64,000 bases of DNA from positions 617,501-681,500 of the forward strand of contig OZ023207.1 of assembly GCA_963995525.1 (NCBI GenBank), written 5' to 3'. Under the pieces are notes generated by a model, which searched no databases, had not been told where the DNA came from, and saw only the letters and a program-made list of their open reading frames with translations. Below are positions 11,820 to 26,820 of this stretch, piece after piece. The number at the start of each line of letters is the position of its first letter. The first letter of the stretch is position 1. Both the position numbers and the translations under genes were made by a program. Origin of the DNA: Escarpia spicata (Eukaryota > Annelida > Polychaeta > Sabellida > Siboglinidae).

Positions 11820-12992
11820 GATTTGCTCGCTTAAGCGCTGTCGCTTCTTTCGAGCTCGTTGTGGACGGACAGCTTGCAGAGCAGGTGGCTTAAGCACCTC
11901 TTCGTCATCGTGACGGGTCTCAGACGATTCATCATCTGTTGGCGGGTCGTCGTCCGCAGCTGTGTCCTCGGGATAATGTCGTACGATTTCATCGGGCGAC
12001 AAGCCTCGCACGCGACGGAACTTAGACACATTTCGTGTCATCGTGGACCCATCACCACGCACGGCGGTGACCATTGGTCCTTTCATTGCACTGACGATGA
12101 GCGGTGTCGGTGCGAATGGAGTAGAGAGTTTGCTCACTCTAGGCTGCTGTACAAGCACAACCTCTCCCATTTGTAGGTTCACATGTGAAGCCTGTGCACG
12201 CTCGTCTGAGTACTCTTTCATTCTCGCTTTTGCACGAGCGTCTTGTTTGCGAACGACTTCATCTTCTGGGTGCACGCTCTGAAGCGTTGGCAGCTCAGGT
12301 AGCTTAGTTCTCGGTTCTCGACCAAACAGTAGTCGGTGAGGTGTGAACAGCGTAGAATTATGCGGAGTAGATCGCTAGTTTCGAAGAAACTGCTGCAGTT
12401 CGCGACGCCAGTTGCGATGTTGAATGATGGCTGAACGTACTGCCTTCATCATCGGCTTGTTGAAGTTCTCCACTTGTGCATTCGCCATCGGCCATAGCGG
12501 TGTGATTTTGCGGTGACGGACGCCATACGACTGCAAAAACTGTGACCACGCATTACTCTGGAATGGTGGGCCATTGTCCGACTTTATCGTTTCTGGATAT
12601 CCGAACATGGCAAAAATGGACTCCATGATCGGTATAACTGTCTCTGCACTAGTGCTTCTGGTCACGAGAACGACTGGATATCTTGAATATTCATCTGTAA
12701 ATATTCGCCTGTCGGCATTGGGCCGCAGACATCAATGCTCACACTGATCCACGGGCCTCGCCGTAGAGTAGTCATGTTTAATGGCTCCATCGGGCGGCGG
12801 TTGGAGTTTGCAACACACGGAATGCAACCCATGACGACTGCTTCCGTTTCTTTGTCTATGCCTGGAAACCACACTTTGCTTCTGATCAGAGCTTTGGTCT
12901 TGCAGATGCCCTGATGACCCTCATGTGCCAACTGTATGACACGACTGCGAAGTGCTGTCGGGATGACAATGCGAGAATCTCGTTGCAGAAAG
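11820..12992 (-). pseudogene. Gypsy-A integrase (broken)
   Basis: Integrase inserts the element cDNA into the host genome. On the minus strand the H2C2 zinc-binding region is intact (HEGH and CIPC, about 12930-12820). The catalytic core shows all three acidic residues: SIDVCGP, SDNGPPF and the Glu in NAQVENFN, spaced D-35-E. One frameshift near 12690 separates GEYLQM from FTDEYSRYP. A nonsense codon at 12375-12377 sits where a Tyr is expected (RN-stop-RSTPHNS). The C-terminal domain continues to 11820 and ends in a basic tail, RARKKRQRL. It cannot make a full product as it stands. Confidence 0.88.
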
Positions 12993-12994
12993 TC

Positions 12995-13411
12995 TCAATT
13001 TTCTCCCACTGTCAGTTCATCCCTCACTTTCCGGAATGCAGCAATGTCAGCTGACTCGTTGTTAGCTGTTTGTCGGTCGGACACAAAGTTGACTCCAACT
13101 CTCAGAGCCCCAAGCTGCTCAGCAGTAGCCCTGCCCAGAAGTGAAGGCGAATCTCCATGAACGAGAAGAAATTCTGCGATTGTCGACTTGTCACCAATTT
13201 GCACGTCACACGTGACGAGGTTACGCGCCACGATTGGCGGCGATCCATACGGATGTATGGTCCGTTTACATGCTTCAAACTGCTCGCCTCGCTCTCGCAG
13301 CTGCGCGGCTACAGTAGAGTTGATAATGCTGCATGATGCACCCGAGTCAATGATCATGTCAACCGGTCCATCTGCAATGATTGCTGTGATCATGCCAGAA
13401 TGAGGCGTCAA
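12995..13411 (-). pseudogene. Gypsy-A aspartic protease
   Basis: A 138-codon frame with the retropepsin catalytic motif IIDSGASCSII near its N-terminus and a flap/C-terminal region including LLVHGDSPSLLGRATAEQLG, which corresponds to the ILG-type motif. It would cleave the Gag-Pol polyprotein. The fused frame ends DELTVGEN, after which the expected 1.5-2 kb of reverse transcriptase and RNase H is missing. Confidence 0.88.
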
Positions 13412-13423
13412 AGTAAATGTGTA

Positions 13424-14189
13424 CTAATTTTCGCTGTTGTCGCTATGGGCAACTGATTCTGCCATGTATCGTATTGGATTGACTGGTTGTGCACGTTTCT
13501 TTTGCCACGTCTGTGAGCTGCGCTGTGACTGCTGCCTTGGTTTGCTTCGGCACATGACAGCGAAATGTCCACGCACTCCACATTTGTGACACTCTTTATC
13601 ACGTGTGCACTTGTATTCGTCACTTGTATGGCCCTGTAAGCCACAGCGAGTACACCGATAGTGACGTTGCTGAGTGTTAGAATGTCTGTTGACCGGTTTA
13701 CGAGTGTGCGTTTCGAATGGTATGCGTGCTGACCTGTTGAATGCAGCATACACTGTGTTGTTTGCTGTGCCACGAACCATGTCTTTAGCCTGACGTTCTG
13801 ACGATTCTCTCGTTTGCGCTATCTCATCGACATTGTTCCCGTAATCGCATGACGATGCCAGCTGTCGTAACCGTGTTACGAACTGCCCGACGGTTTCGCC
13901 TTCATGCTGTTCAGCGCGATGAAACATGTGCCTGTTGTACGGGACGTTAGATTTAGGCGTGAAATAGTCCGTCAGTAATTCTTTTGTCTTTTGAAACGAC
14001 GACGACGTACCAGTTTCTGTTTCGGGGAATGTATCATAAATGTCCTGTACGCCTTCGCCCGCGGTGCGTAACAGCAAATCACGTTTTTGCTTGTCAACGG
14101 TGCATCCTGACGCACTGGCCATCCTGTCAAAGTTTCGTATCCACTGCATCGAAGGGCGGTAGTTGGGCCACATTGATCGGAACAGCCAT
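13424..14189 (-). pseudogene. Gypsy-A gag (truncated)
   Basis: Encodes the capsid/nucleocapsid polyprotein. An ATG at 14189 opens MAVPINVAQLPPFD. A small deletion then shifts into the main frame (14173-13424) with QWIRNFDRMA and a retrotransposon Gag-like helical stretch ending FVTRLRQLASSCDYG. A further gap seems to have removed part of the capsid C-terminus before ESSERQAKDMVRG. Two zinc knuckles follow: an atypically spaced one, CTRCGLQGHTSDEYKC, and a canonical one, CHKCGVRGHFAVMC. The knuckles mark it as nucleocapsid. It ends NSEN and is followed by the protease in a different frame. Confidence 0.88.
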
Positions 14190-14257
14190 GGTGATTCGGT
14201 ACGGTAGGCGGTTGCTTACTTGTAGGCTTAGCAGGTTCGCTTAATTCTCGTCGCCAT

Positions 14258-14427
14258 TGTATGATTGCTGCTTTTAAATGAAACACACCATTTATCAGAT
14301 TGAACGAAACTTGGCCGTCCTTTATTATTTGATCCGACCAGCACCGGAGAAATCCGAAGTCAACGGGAACCGTCCGTAATACATAGGCTACGTATGTATA
14401 TAACATGCAGGGAGCGGCTACATTACA
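14258..14427 (-). repeat. Gypsy-A 5' LTR and adjacent primer-binding site
   Basis: 170 bp, six differences from the other LTR. One base inside it, on the minus strand, the sequence TGGCGACGAGAATTAAG (about 14240-14256) starts with TGG as required for pairing with a tRNA CCA end. I infer this is the primer-binding site; which tRNA it uses is not established here. Confidence 0.9.
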
Positions 14428-14525
14428 GGATAGACAGTCAATATGGGCGTAGTAGGAAAACCTTGTCTATCCTGTACACTATGTTTACAGGATAGACAGT
14501 CAATACATTATACACTAAGTTTACT
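14428..14525. repeat. 36-bp minisatellite (right part, resumed)
   Basis: After the GGATA target duplication the 36-bp array resumes with GACAGTCAATA. It is then disrupted by GGGCGTAGTAGGAAAACC and an apparent short inverted segment (TTGTCTATCCTG), before a final copy ending at about 14521. Confidence 0.9.
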
Positions 14526-14818
14526 TGGTTTTATAAATTATGCAAAGTATCATACCATTCGAAATTACACAAACACGAGCAGAAATATCACGTGTTATAC
14601 CTGCGCAGTCAACAACAATGATACCAGTTTGCAAGTGGTGTTACAAAGTTTGAACATTTATGCAGGCGTATTAATTTGAAAATTAATTCATTAATACAAT
14701 ATGCCGTTAAAATACAAACATTTATGCAGGCATGTCAGTTTGAACATGTTACTGTTGTAAACATCCTTCATGACAAGCTTTAAAAAACAGTGTACTAACT
14801 ATTAATTGTGTCCCGATA
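14526..14818. other. No feature recognised
   Basis: AT-rich spacer containing a short duplicated phrase, ACATTTATGCAGGC, at about 14654 and 14720. Confidence 0.5.
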
Positions 14819-14989
14819 ATAACACCCCAAGTGCATGGGGCGTTAGACTATGCTAACGTCCCAAGTGCATGGGGCGTTAGACTATGCTAACACCCCAAGT
14901 GCATGGGGCGTTAGACTATGCTAACACCCCAAGTGCATGGGGCGTTAGACTATGCTAACGCCCCAAGTGCATGGGGCGTTAGACTATGC
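14819..14989. repeat. 34-bp hairpin-forming tandem repeat, 5 copies
   Basis: Each unit carries the inverted repeat TAACGCCCC / GGGGCGTTA around the 8-nt loop AAGTGCAT, then GACTATGC. The second, third and fourth copies vary on one arm (ACGTCCC, ACACCCC), weakening pairing there. Confidence 0.93.
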
Positions 14990-15990
14990 CTCTACACATG
15001 CTGTAGCTAAACAACATAAGCCTACAAATAAAACATTTATTTTGGACATGTTACTTTAATACATATACCGTGCGTGAAAAACGTGTGCGTAAAATCATTG
15101 GCAAAATTAGCAAAAATGTCAGACACCTGACGGGAGATGACAGTCGTGATAGTAATACCTGCCAAATGTTAGAAAAACACTCAACATTGTTACATAAACC
15201 CCACAACGCGCTCGCAGATCTATACTCGTTGTTTGTTCAAAATGACGAAGGTCGGAGAGAATGTAAAGTTCTCGTCCATCGATAAACCCTAATTGTGATA
15301 GTGTAGAATGATCAAATGAAATTCATATTGCTATGCTGTTGGCATGAGGGTAGACATATAAGCATTATTGTGTTAGCGTCTACTTAGTGTTGCCAAGTCT
15401 ATGACGCAGGGACCGTTTTCCCAAAGTATTTGTTGCGCGTGCGCATGGTTCGAGCGATTGTTAGGTTACGTATTACGAGCATATTACGTAATATACGTTC
15501 TGAACAACTGATTTACCCCACAAAAGGTCAACATTTTGACGGCGTGCAAAATGGGCCGCTTAAGCGAGATTTGTTATAGAGTTTATGTTTTTTACTCTAA
15601 TAAATCTTCCGGACCATCTTCTGCACTTATCTGATTACGTTTGTGCGAAAATTGGCGTATTTCTGTTAAAAATTACTGTATTTATGGGTGGGTTTCACAA
15701 CACGACCCGATTTTTTACTCGCAAAAAAGGTGTGTCCAAAATGGGCCCCCTGTACACCCACTTTATCCTTTCTTACCCGGCCGTCCTTACTGTCTGAAAA
15801 CAGTTGGTGCATTATTACTTCTGACTCCAGCTGTCTCGCTTGTTTCCAAAGCAACGAGGCATCGCAGTGGCACGGGGAACGACCTCTTCTTTCCCCAGAG
15901 CGTGGCCATGTCTTTGTTCTGTTATTCGACTTTCGCTTTGTTGAATAATTTCGTCTCAGTGTAATTAAGTGAACACATTCGCTATGGGGT
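14990..15990. other. No gene recognised
   Basis: Several 62-107-codon frames overlap between 15070 and 15964 without a recognisable domain. A phrase CAAAATGGGCC occurs near 15547 and 15738, weakly reminiscent of the pogo subterminal motif at 17734. Confidence 0.4.
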
Positions 15991-16123
15991 TTATTATTAT
16001 GTGCTGTGATACAGTAAATGACACTATACTTGTATATTACACTACTTAATTATATTATTATGTGCTGTGATACAGTAAATGCAACTTGACACTATACTTG
16101 TATATTACACTACTTAATAATAT
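15991..16123. repeat. Direct duplication, about 60 bp x 2
   Basis: TTATTATGTGCTGTGATACA followed by ACTATACTTGTATATTACAC occurs twice in succession. The second copy carries a 6-bp insertion, CAACTT. Confidence 0.85.
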
Positions 16124-16247
16124 AATACTATAATATGTATCCACACAGCTCATACATAGGGCTTATATATTGACGCTATATAAAATTATATATTATAAAT
16201 ATAATTGTTTAGCTTAGGAACTTTATTATTATTATATAGCTGGGTAA

Positions 16248-16318
16248 TATGTAACACCCTATATATGTAACACCCTATATATGTAACACCCTATATATGT
16301 AACACCCTACATATGTAA
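16248..16318. repeat. 16-bp tandem repeat, 4-5 copies
   Basis: Unit ATGTAACACCCTATAT. Confidence 0.9.
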
Positions 16319-16349
16319 AATAATATAATATCATAATACATTACAAATG

Positions 16350-17664
16350 CAGGTGTGTGTATTGTACGAGAGAGAGTGGCCCCTGTTAGCACAGCGGGCC
16401 ACTCGATCAGGTGTGTGTGTTGTACGAGAGAGAGCGGCCCCTGTTAGCACAGCGGGCCACTCGATCAGGTGTGTGTGTTGTACGAGAGAGAGCGGCCCCT
16501 GTTAGCACAGCGGGCCACTCGATCAGGTGTGTGTATTGTACGAGAGAGAGCGGCCCCTGTTAGCACAGCGGGCCACTCGATCAGGTGTGTGTATTGTACG
16601 AGAGCGGCCCCTGTTAGCACAGCGGGCCACTCGATCAGGTGTGTGTGTTGTACGAGAGAGAGCGGCCCCTGTTAGCACAGCGGGCCACTCGATCAGGTGT
16701 GTGTGTTGTACGAGAGCGGCCCCTGTTAGCACTGCGGGCCACTCGATCAGGTGTGTGTGTTGTACGAGAGAGAGCGGCCCCTGTTAGCACAGCGGGCCAC
16801 TCGATCAGGTGTGTGTGTTGTACGAGAGAGAGCGGCCCCTGTTAGCACAGCGGGCCACTCGATCAGGTGTGTGTATTGTACGAGAGCGGCCCCTGTTAGC
16901 ACAGCGGGCCACTCGATCAGGTGTGTGTGTTGTACGAGAGAGAGCGGCCCCTGTTAGCACAGCGGGCCACTCGATCAGGTGTGTGTGTTGTACGAGAGAG
17001 AGCGGCCCCTGTTAGCACAGCGGGCCACTCGATCAGGTGTGTGTGTTGTACGAGAGCGGCCCCTGTTAGCACTGCGGGCCACTCGATCAGGTGTGTGTGT
17101 TGTACGAGAGAGAGCGGCCCCTGTTAGCACAGCGGGCCACTCGATCAGGTGTGTGTGTTGTACGAGAGAGAGCGGCCCCTGTTAGCACAGCGGGCCACTC
17201 GATCAGGTGTGTGTATTGTACGAGAGCGGCCCCTGTTAGCACAGCGGGCCACTCGATCAGGTGTGTGTGTTGTACGAGAGAGAGCGGCCCCTGTTAGCAC
17301 AGCGGGCCACTCGATCAGGTGTGTGTGTTGTACGAGAGAGAGCGGCCCCTGTTAGCACAGCGGGCCACTCGATCAGGTGTGTGTGTTGTACGAGAGAGAG
17401 CGGCCCCTGTTAGCACAGCGGGCCACTCGATCAGGTGTGTGTATTGTACGAGAGCGGCCCCTGTTAGCACAGCGGGCCACTCGATCAGGTGTGTGTGTTG
17501 TACGAGAGAGAGCGGCCCCTGTTAGCACAGCGGGCCACTCGATCAGGTGTGTGTGTTGTACGAGAGAGAGCGGCCCCTGTTAGCACAGCGGGCCACTCGA
17601 TCAGGTGTGTGTGTTGTACGAGAGAGAGCGGCCCCTGTTAGCACAGCGGGCCACTCGATCAGGG
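16350..17664. repeat. 58/54-bp minisatellite with 170-bp higher-order unit
   Basis: The unit contains AGGTGTGTGTGTTGTACGAG, (AG)n, and CGGCCCCTGTTAGCACAGCG ending CACTCGATC. Long (58 bp) and short (54 bp, lacking one AGAG) forms alternate in a 58+58+54 = 170-bp pattern through much of the array, about 23 copies in all. The short frames it encodes are artefacts. Confidence 0.95.
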
Positions 17665-18065
17665 GCCCGGTTTGGGGCGCACTTCACGGCGTCGGGTTGA
17701 TCATCAATTTTGAATAGGGGAAACCCGGGCAAAATGGGATAGCCGGGTAATATGGGAAATCATTATATGCAAAGAATAGTGCTGCCGCAAAGCGTATTTT
17801 CGCTTCCTACTAGCATCTGCTGACTACTACACAAACCAATGTGCACGCAGTTCTGCAGGCGGATGGGAACAATCATAAGTATTCCTTAGATTTGAACTTT
17901 GCTAAATAGTTTGTTTAACGATGCATCTAAGTTTGCTAAGTAACTACTAGTCACATTTCAACTTCGAATGTCGTGAAGATGTACTGTTAGTTTGTGATTG
18001 CTTCAGCGTATACCAGTTTATCGCGAGAGTGAGCGATAATTAAGGTATATCATATTTATTAATCT

Positions 18066-18136
18066 ACGCCTATTACGGGCAAAATAGGATCTTCTAATGC
18101 GGGCAAAATGGGATGATCCCATTTTGCCCGGACATG
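18066..18136. promoter_or_regulatory. Pogo subterminal inverted motif
   Basis: GGGCAAAATAGG (18078) and GGGCAAAATGGGATG (18102) are followed by the inverse CATCCCATTTTGCCCG (about 18112-18130), forming a compact hairpin. Subterminal repeats of this kind are commonly transposase-binding sites; that role is inferred. Confidence 0.5.
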
Positions 18137-18435
18137 GTCACTTTTTAATGACCAACGCAAGTTTCAGACTTGTAACGGCTGTGAATAATGGTTAGACAGC
18201 ATATGCTATTTATTCACATCGGATTCCAAAACTAGATCTACCTGTATAGTATTGAGATATCTGATGACAATTACCGTAGGCGTAGGCCTAACGTTACATA
18301 AGAACAGTTTTATGAAAAAATCGATTTTGGGGTTTGTCGAAAATTAAGTTTATTTGCCTACCATTGCCTACTTAATATGGAAACATTTGAGCTAGTCAAA
18401 AACTGCGTGTTTTTCAGATAACTATTTAAAATTGG

Positions 18436-18808
18436 GGTTCCAAAAAGTACGCTGCACCGGAGGTTAAAGGGCAAGAACAAACGGGAGCATGGCGTTTGCA
18501 AAGGAATGGGATCCCTGCAGACGGCCCTGCCACGAAACAATGAACTGGACTTGGTGAACCATACACATCGCATGGAGTCCCTGTTAGTTGGTTTATCACT
18601 CGATGATATCCGGTGTCTGGCGTATCAGCTGATGTGAACGGCATCGATCACCCATTCAATACCGCCACTCAGAAGGCTGGGTGGGACTGGCTGGCTGGTT
18701 TTTGAGCGCGACATCCTTCGTTGGCATTAAGAACTCCAGAAGCCACTTCAGGTGCCAGGGCACAAGGCTTCAGTCATCCAAACGTAAACAAATTCTTTGA
18801 ATTGTGTA
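18436..18808 (+). pseudogene. Pogo transposase, N-terminal HTH part
   Basis: The first frame reads GVPKSTLHRRLKGK (a helix-turn-helix DNA-binding signature), then ELDLVNHTHRMESLLVGLSL and DDIRCLAYQLM. It then shifts to NGIDHPFNTATQKAGWDWLA, a stop, ARHPSLALRTPEATSGARA and NVNKFFEL. This is the normal order of the pogo N-terminal region upstream of the catalytic core. At least one frameshift and one nonsense codon are present. Between FFEL and VDEA the segment leading to the first catalytic Asp has been shortened by a deletion, although the VDE residues themselves remain (about 18808-18816). Confidence 0.82.
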
Positions 18809-20178
<1,370 letters not shown>

Positions 20179-20369
20179 GTGCCACCATTAATAATTTTCC
20201 ACGTGTGTGCATGAAGGCAGAGCTCATGAATGGCGCACCCTCGGGATCGACCGCTGCATGTCTCAAGTCCGGCTGGGTGCAGAGTGATATCTTTGTGGAA
20301 TGGTTCCATCATTTCGTAAAACACACAAACCCAACCGCCGATCGTCCTGTCTTACTCATCCTTGATGGG
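20179..20369 (+). pseudogene. Pogo transposase DDE core, second (duplicated) copy
   Basis: An almost exact repeat of 18930-19117, from GTGCCACCATTAATAATTTT to ATCCTTGATGGGC, including the same frameshift. It starts in the middle of the last 45-bp unit of array 1. This shows a tandem duplication of about 1.25 kb covering core + CA tract + array. Confidence 0.93.
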
Positions 20370-23827
<3,458 letters not shown>

Positions 23828-24403
23828 CCAGAACCATCATCTGTCTGCCTCCACACACCAGACATCGGCTTCAGCCACTTGGTGTGTCCTTCATGAAGCC
23901 GATCAACACGTACATTGACCAAGTCATCACCAAATGGCTAAGAAACCATCATGGTCGTGCCGTCACTCAGTTTCAACTGGCTGCTATTTTCGGCGAAGCG
24001 TATGCATCAAGGCTGCAACCATGCGCACGGCCATGAACGGCTTCAGACGAACCGGAATATATCCAACTGACCATCATATATTTGAGGACATCGACGTTGA
24101 TGCAAGTCTCGTGACAGATATTCCTGAGGAACACACGTCGTCAGCGGTTGGGCAGACATTGTCATCGTTGGGCCAGGTCTCGTCAGCGGTTGCACAGACC
24201 TCGGTGGGGCAGACCTCGTCAGCGGTGAGACAGACATTGTCGGGTCAGGCCTCGTCAGCGGTTGCACAGACCTCGTCAGAGGTCGGGCAGACATTGTCAC
24301 CGTTGGGTCAGGCCTCGTCAGCGGCTGCACAGGCCTCGTCAGAGGTCATGCAGACATTGCCGTCGTTAGGCAACACCTCGTCAGCGGCTGCACAGGCCTT
24401 ATC
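23828..24403 (+). pseudogene. Pogo transposase C-terminal part
   Basis: After the last repeat the frame resumes ARTIICLPPHTRHRLQPLG, VSFMKPINTYIDQVITKWLR and AVTQFQLAAIFGEAYA. It then frameshifts to IKAATMRTAMNGFRRTGIYP. In the family the QPL motif is followed by Asp, the third catalytic residue; here it is Gly (GGT at about 23880-23882). With the earlier frameshifts this makes the enzyme inactive. The tail, about 24120-24395, is a degenerate SSAVGQT/SSAAAQ repeat of Ser, Ala and Gln. Confidence 0.85.
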
Positions 24404-25290
24404 ATCTTTTTTTGTGGATGGGAACTACTTTAGCAATTTTTAGTTTTCGAGGAAATTTTCCACTGCGTAGTGATTGATTAATTATACTGGTAAGGGGTTT
24501 GGCTATGACATTAACGGAAGCTTTAAGTAAGACTGAAGAAATGTTGTCATTTCCTATACTTGTTTTCGGCTTTAGATTATTTATTATATTTTTTGTATAA
24601 TTTTCATCAACCAGTGTACATTGGAAGTTAGAATCTTCTGTTCTGTTACTTAGGTACGATTTGAAGCCAGGTTTTCCATTAATCTTAATTTATTTTAGTT
24701 GTGGTCCGATATTTATGAAGAAGTTGTTGAATTGTATTGCTATTTCTTTTTATCTGTTATCTTGGTTTCATTTACATTGAAATATGTCGGTAGTCGTTTC
24801 TGTATTTTTAATTTTTGGATAACATCAGCTATGTTTTCCCATGTTTGTTTTATGTCGTTCCTATATTTACTAAATTGCAGGTTATATTAAGTAGCCTTTT
24901 CTTTACGTTTTAGTCTCCTTACTTCCTTTGTTATATTGTCCAACTCTTTTGATTTTAGTTTGTTTATGCTCGAGTTAGGATATGTCACGTGTACTTCCAT
25001 GTACAGTTTATCTCGCTTTTTTATTTTAGTTGGGAGATCAATTTTGACTTCTTGTGTTTGTATTTATTAAACTTAACACCTTTCAATGCGAAATGATTGT
25101 TCATTACCTCCTCTAGCCTGGTGGAGAATTTGTTATCATACGATATGAGTGAATCTGCTGTTAGATTGTGATCAAAGACTTGATGCCAGTTTAGATTTCC
25201 TAATTCGTTGGTAAAACCATGAATGTTTCTCCTAGTGAATGATCTCGTGCTAATTTTATTAGTTACAGTATATGTGTAACGGGTAACTGT
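24404..25290 (-). pseudogene. LINE-B, 3' segment: linker and reverse-transcriptase start
   Basis: On the minus strand, from right to left, it reads RSFTRRNIHGFTNELGNLNW (about 25240), VKFNKYKHKKSKLIS, then after a frameshift RDKLY, YRNDIKQTWENIADVIQKLK, AIQFNNFFINIGPQL, NIINNLKPKTSIGNDNIS, KPLTSIINQSLRSGKFPRKL and KIAKVVPIHKK. This is the linker after the endonuclease plus the first motifs of the reverse transcriptase of a Jockey/CR1-group LINE. Several stops and frameshifts are present. It stops at about 24404 against the pogo tail, so the catalytic palm is missing. Confidence 0.82.
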
Positions 25291-26290
25291 TGGACTCCAC
25301 ACATAGTGACGATGTGTATATATAGACTTTATTAGTTACAGTATATGTGTAACGGGTAACTGTTGGACTCCACACATAGTGACGATGTGTATATATAGAC
25401 TTTATTAGTTACAGTATATGTGTAACGGGTAACTGTTGGACTCCACACATAGTGACGATGTGTATATATAGACTTTATTAGTTACAGTATATGTGTAACG
25501 GGTAACTGTTGGACTCCACACATAGTGACGATGTGTATATATAGACTTTATTAGTTACAGTATATGTGTAACGGGTAACTGTTGGACTCCACACATAGTG
25601 ACGATGTGTATATATAGACTTTATTAGTTACAGTATATGTGTAACGGGTAACTGTTGGACTCCACACATAGTGACGATGTGTATATATAGACTTTATTAG
25701 TTACAGTATATGTGTAACGGGTAACTGTTGGACTCCACACATAGTGACGATGTGTATATATAGACTTTATTAGTTACAGTATATGTGTAACGGGTAACTG
25801 TTGGACTCCACACATAGTGACGATGTGTATATATAGACTTTATTAGTTACAGTATATGTGTAACGGGTAACTGTTGGACTCCACACACAGTGACGATGTG
25901 TATATATAGACTTTATTAGTTACAGTATATGTGTAACGGGTAACTGTTGGACTCCACACATAGTGACGATGTGTATATATAGACTTTATTAGTTACAGTA
26001 TATGTGTAACGGGTAACTGTTGGACTCCACACATAGTGACGATGTGTATATATATACTTTATTAGTTACAGTATATGTGTAACGGGTAACTGTTGGACTC
26101 CACACATAGTGGCGATGTGTATATAAAATTATAGACTTTATTAGTTACAGTATATGTGTAACGGGTAATTGTTGGACTCCACACATAGTGGCGATGTGTA
26201 TATAAAATTATAGACTTTATTAGTTACAGTATATGTGTAACGGGTAACTGTTGGACTCCACACATAGTGACGATGTGTATATATAGACTT
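25255..26290. repeat. 73-bp minisatellite spanning a LINE/LTR junction, about 14 copies
   Basis: The unit is TAGTTACAGTATATGTGTAA, CGGGTAAC, then TGTTGGACTCCACACATAGT, GACGATGTGTATATATAGAC, TTTAT. The first part is antisense LINE-B sequence; the part from TGTTGGACTCC is the Gypsy-B LTR end. The last copy continues into the rest of the LTR instead of looping back. The copies are nearly identical; two near 26110-26215 carry an AAATT insertion. Confidence 0.95.
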
Positions 26291-26807
26291 TATTGTTGTG
26301 GTAATAATTGATACCTACATGGTATAACAAAAATACAAACTAGTGTTACATTCAGTAACCAAATTATCTCTACTGTGGCAAGGCAGCATATAGATCTATG
26401 CACGTGTTTATGAAGTGACTTCGGCTACTTCATAAACAGTTAATATGCTACAGGCAACAGTACACAACTAAATACATTATGTTAAACTAATATGTAACGT
26501 GTTTCAACACCAATACACTGTGTTAACACAACACGATTGCGTTAATATCAATACAACTAATTACGTTGACATCAATACATCTAAATACGTTAACGCCAAC
26601 ATATTTGAAACATACCTAGTGGTTTTCCTTGTTATTCAGTTTGTACTCGCGTTCTACATTAACGCCGACGTGAGTGGACCGGCCGTCATAATGTCCCCGG
26701 TCGAACTGCGGCGATCTGCGGCGCGCTTGATAACAGACACGCCTGTCATGTAGTCCGGGGTTTGTGGGAACGCCCACCCATCACATGCAACATTCTACCG
26801 CTCTACA
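26249..26807 (-). repeat. Gypsy-B 3' LTR
   Basis: About 559 bp, TGTTGGACTCC...CGCTCTACA on +. Read on the minus strand it has AATAAAG near its end. The adjoining 26808-26820 (CATATCCCTCCTC, purine-rich on the minus strand) fits the polypurine tract. Only a block of about 60 bp near its right end (GTAGTCCGGGGTTTGTGGGA...GCAACATTCTA) matches the other side of the element. Confidence 0.8.
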
Positions 26808-26820
26808 CATATCCCTCCTC

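Larger units (their letters stand above)
11386..14427 (-). mobile_element. Gypsy-A: defective Ty3/Gypsy LTR retrotransposon
   Basis: A 3.04-kb element on the minus strand bounded by two 170-bp LTRs (11386-11555 and 14258-14427). Each LTR begins TGT and ends ACA in + orientation. A perfect 5-bp target duplication GGATA flanks it at 11381-11385 and 14428-14432, so the insertion site inside the 36-bp array is unambiguous. Inside are gag, aspartic protease and integrase, but no reverse transcriptase or RNase H. The protease frame runs straight into the integrase upstream region near 12990-13005. I count six mismatches between the LTRs (about 3.5%), so it is not a very recent insertion. Confidence 0.96.

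Noticed and set aside
24699..24890. Hydrophobic + strand ORF of 63 codons
   Set aside because: Antisense to LINE-B, whose minus-strand motifs (YRNDIKQTWENI, FNNFFINIGP) explain the sequence.
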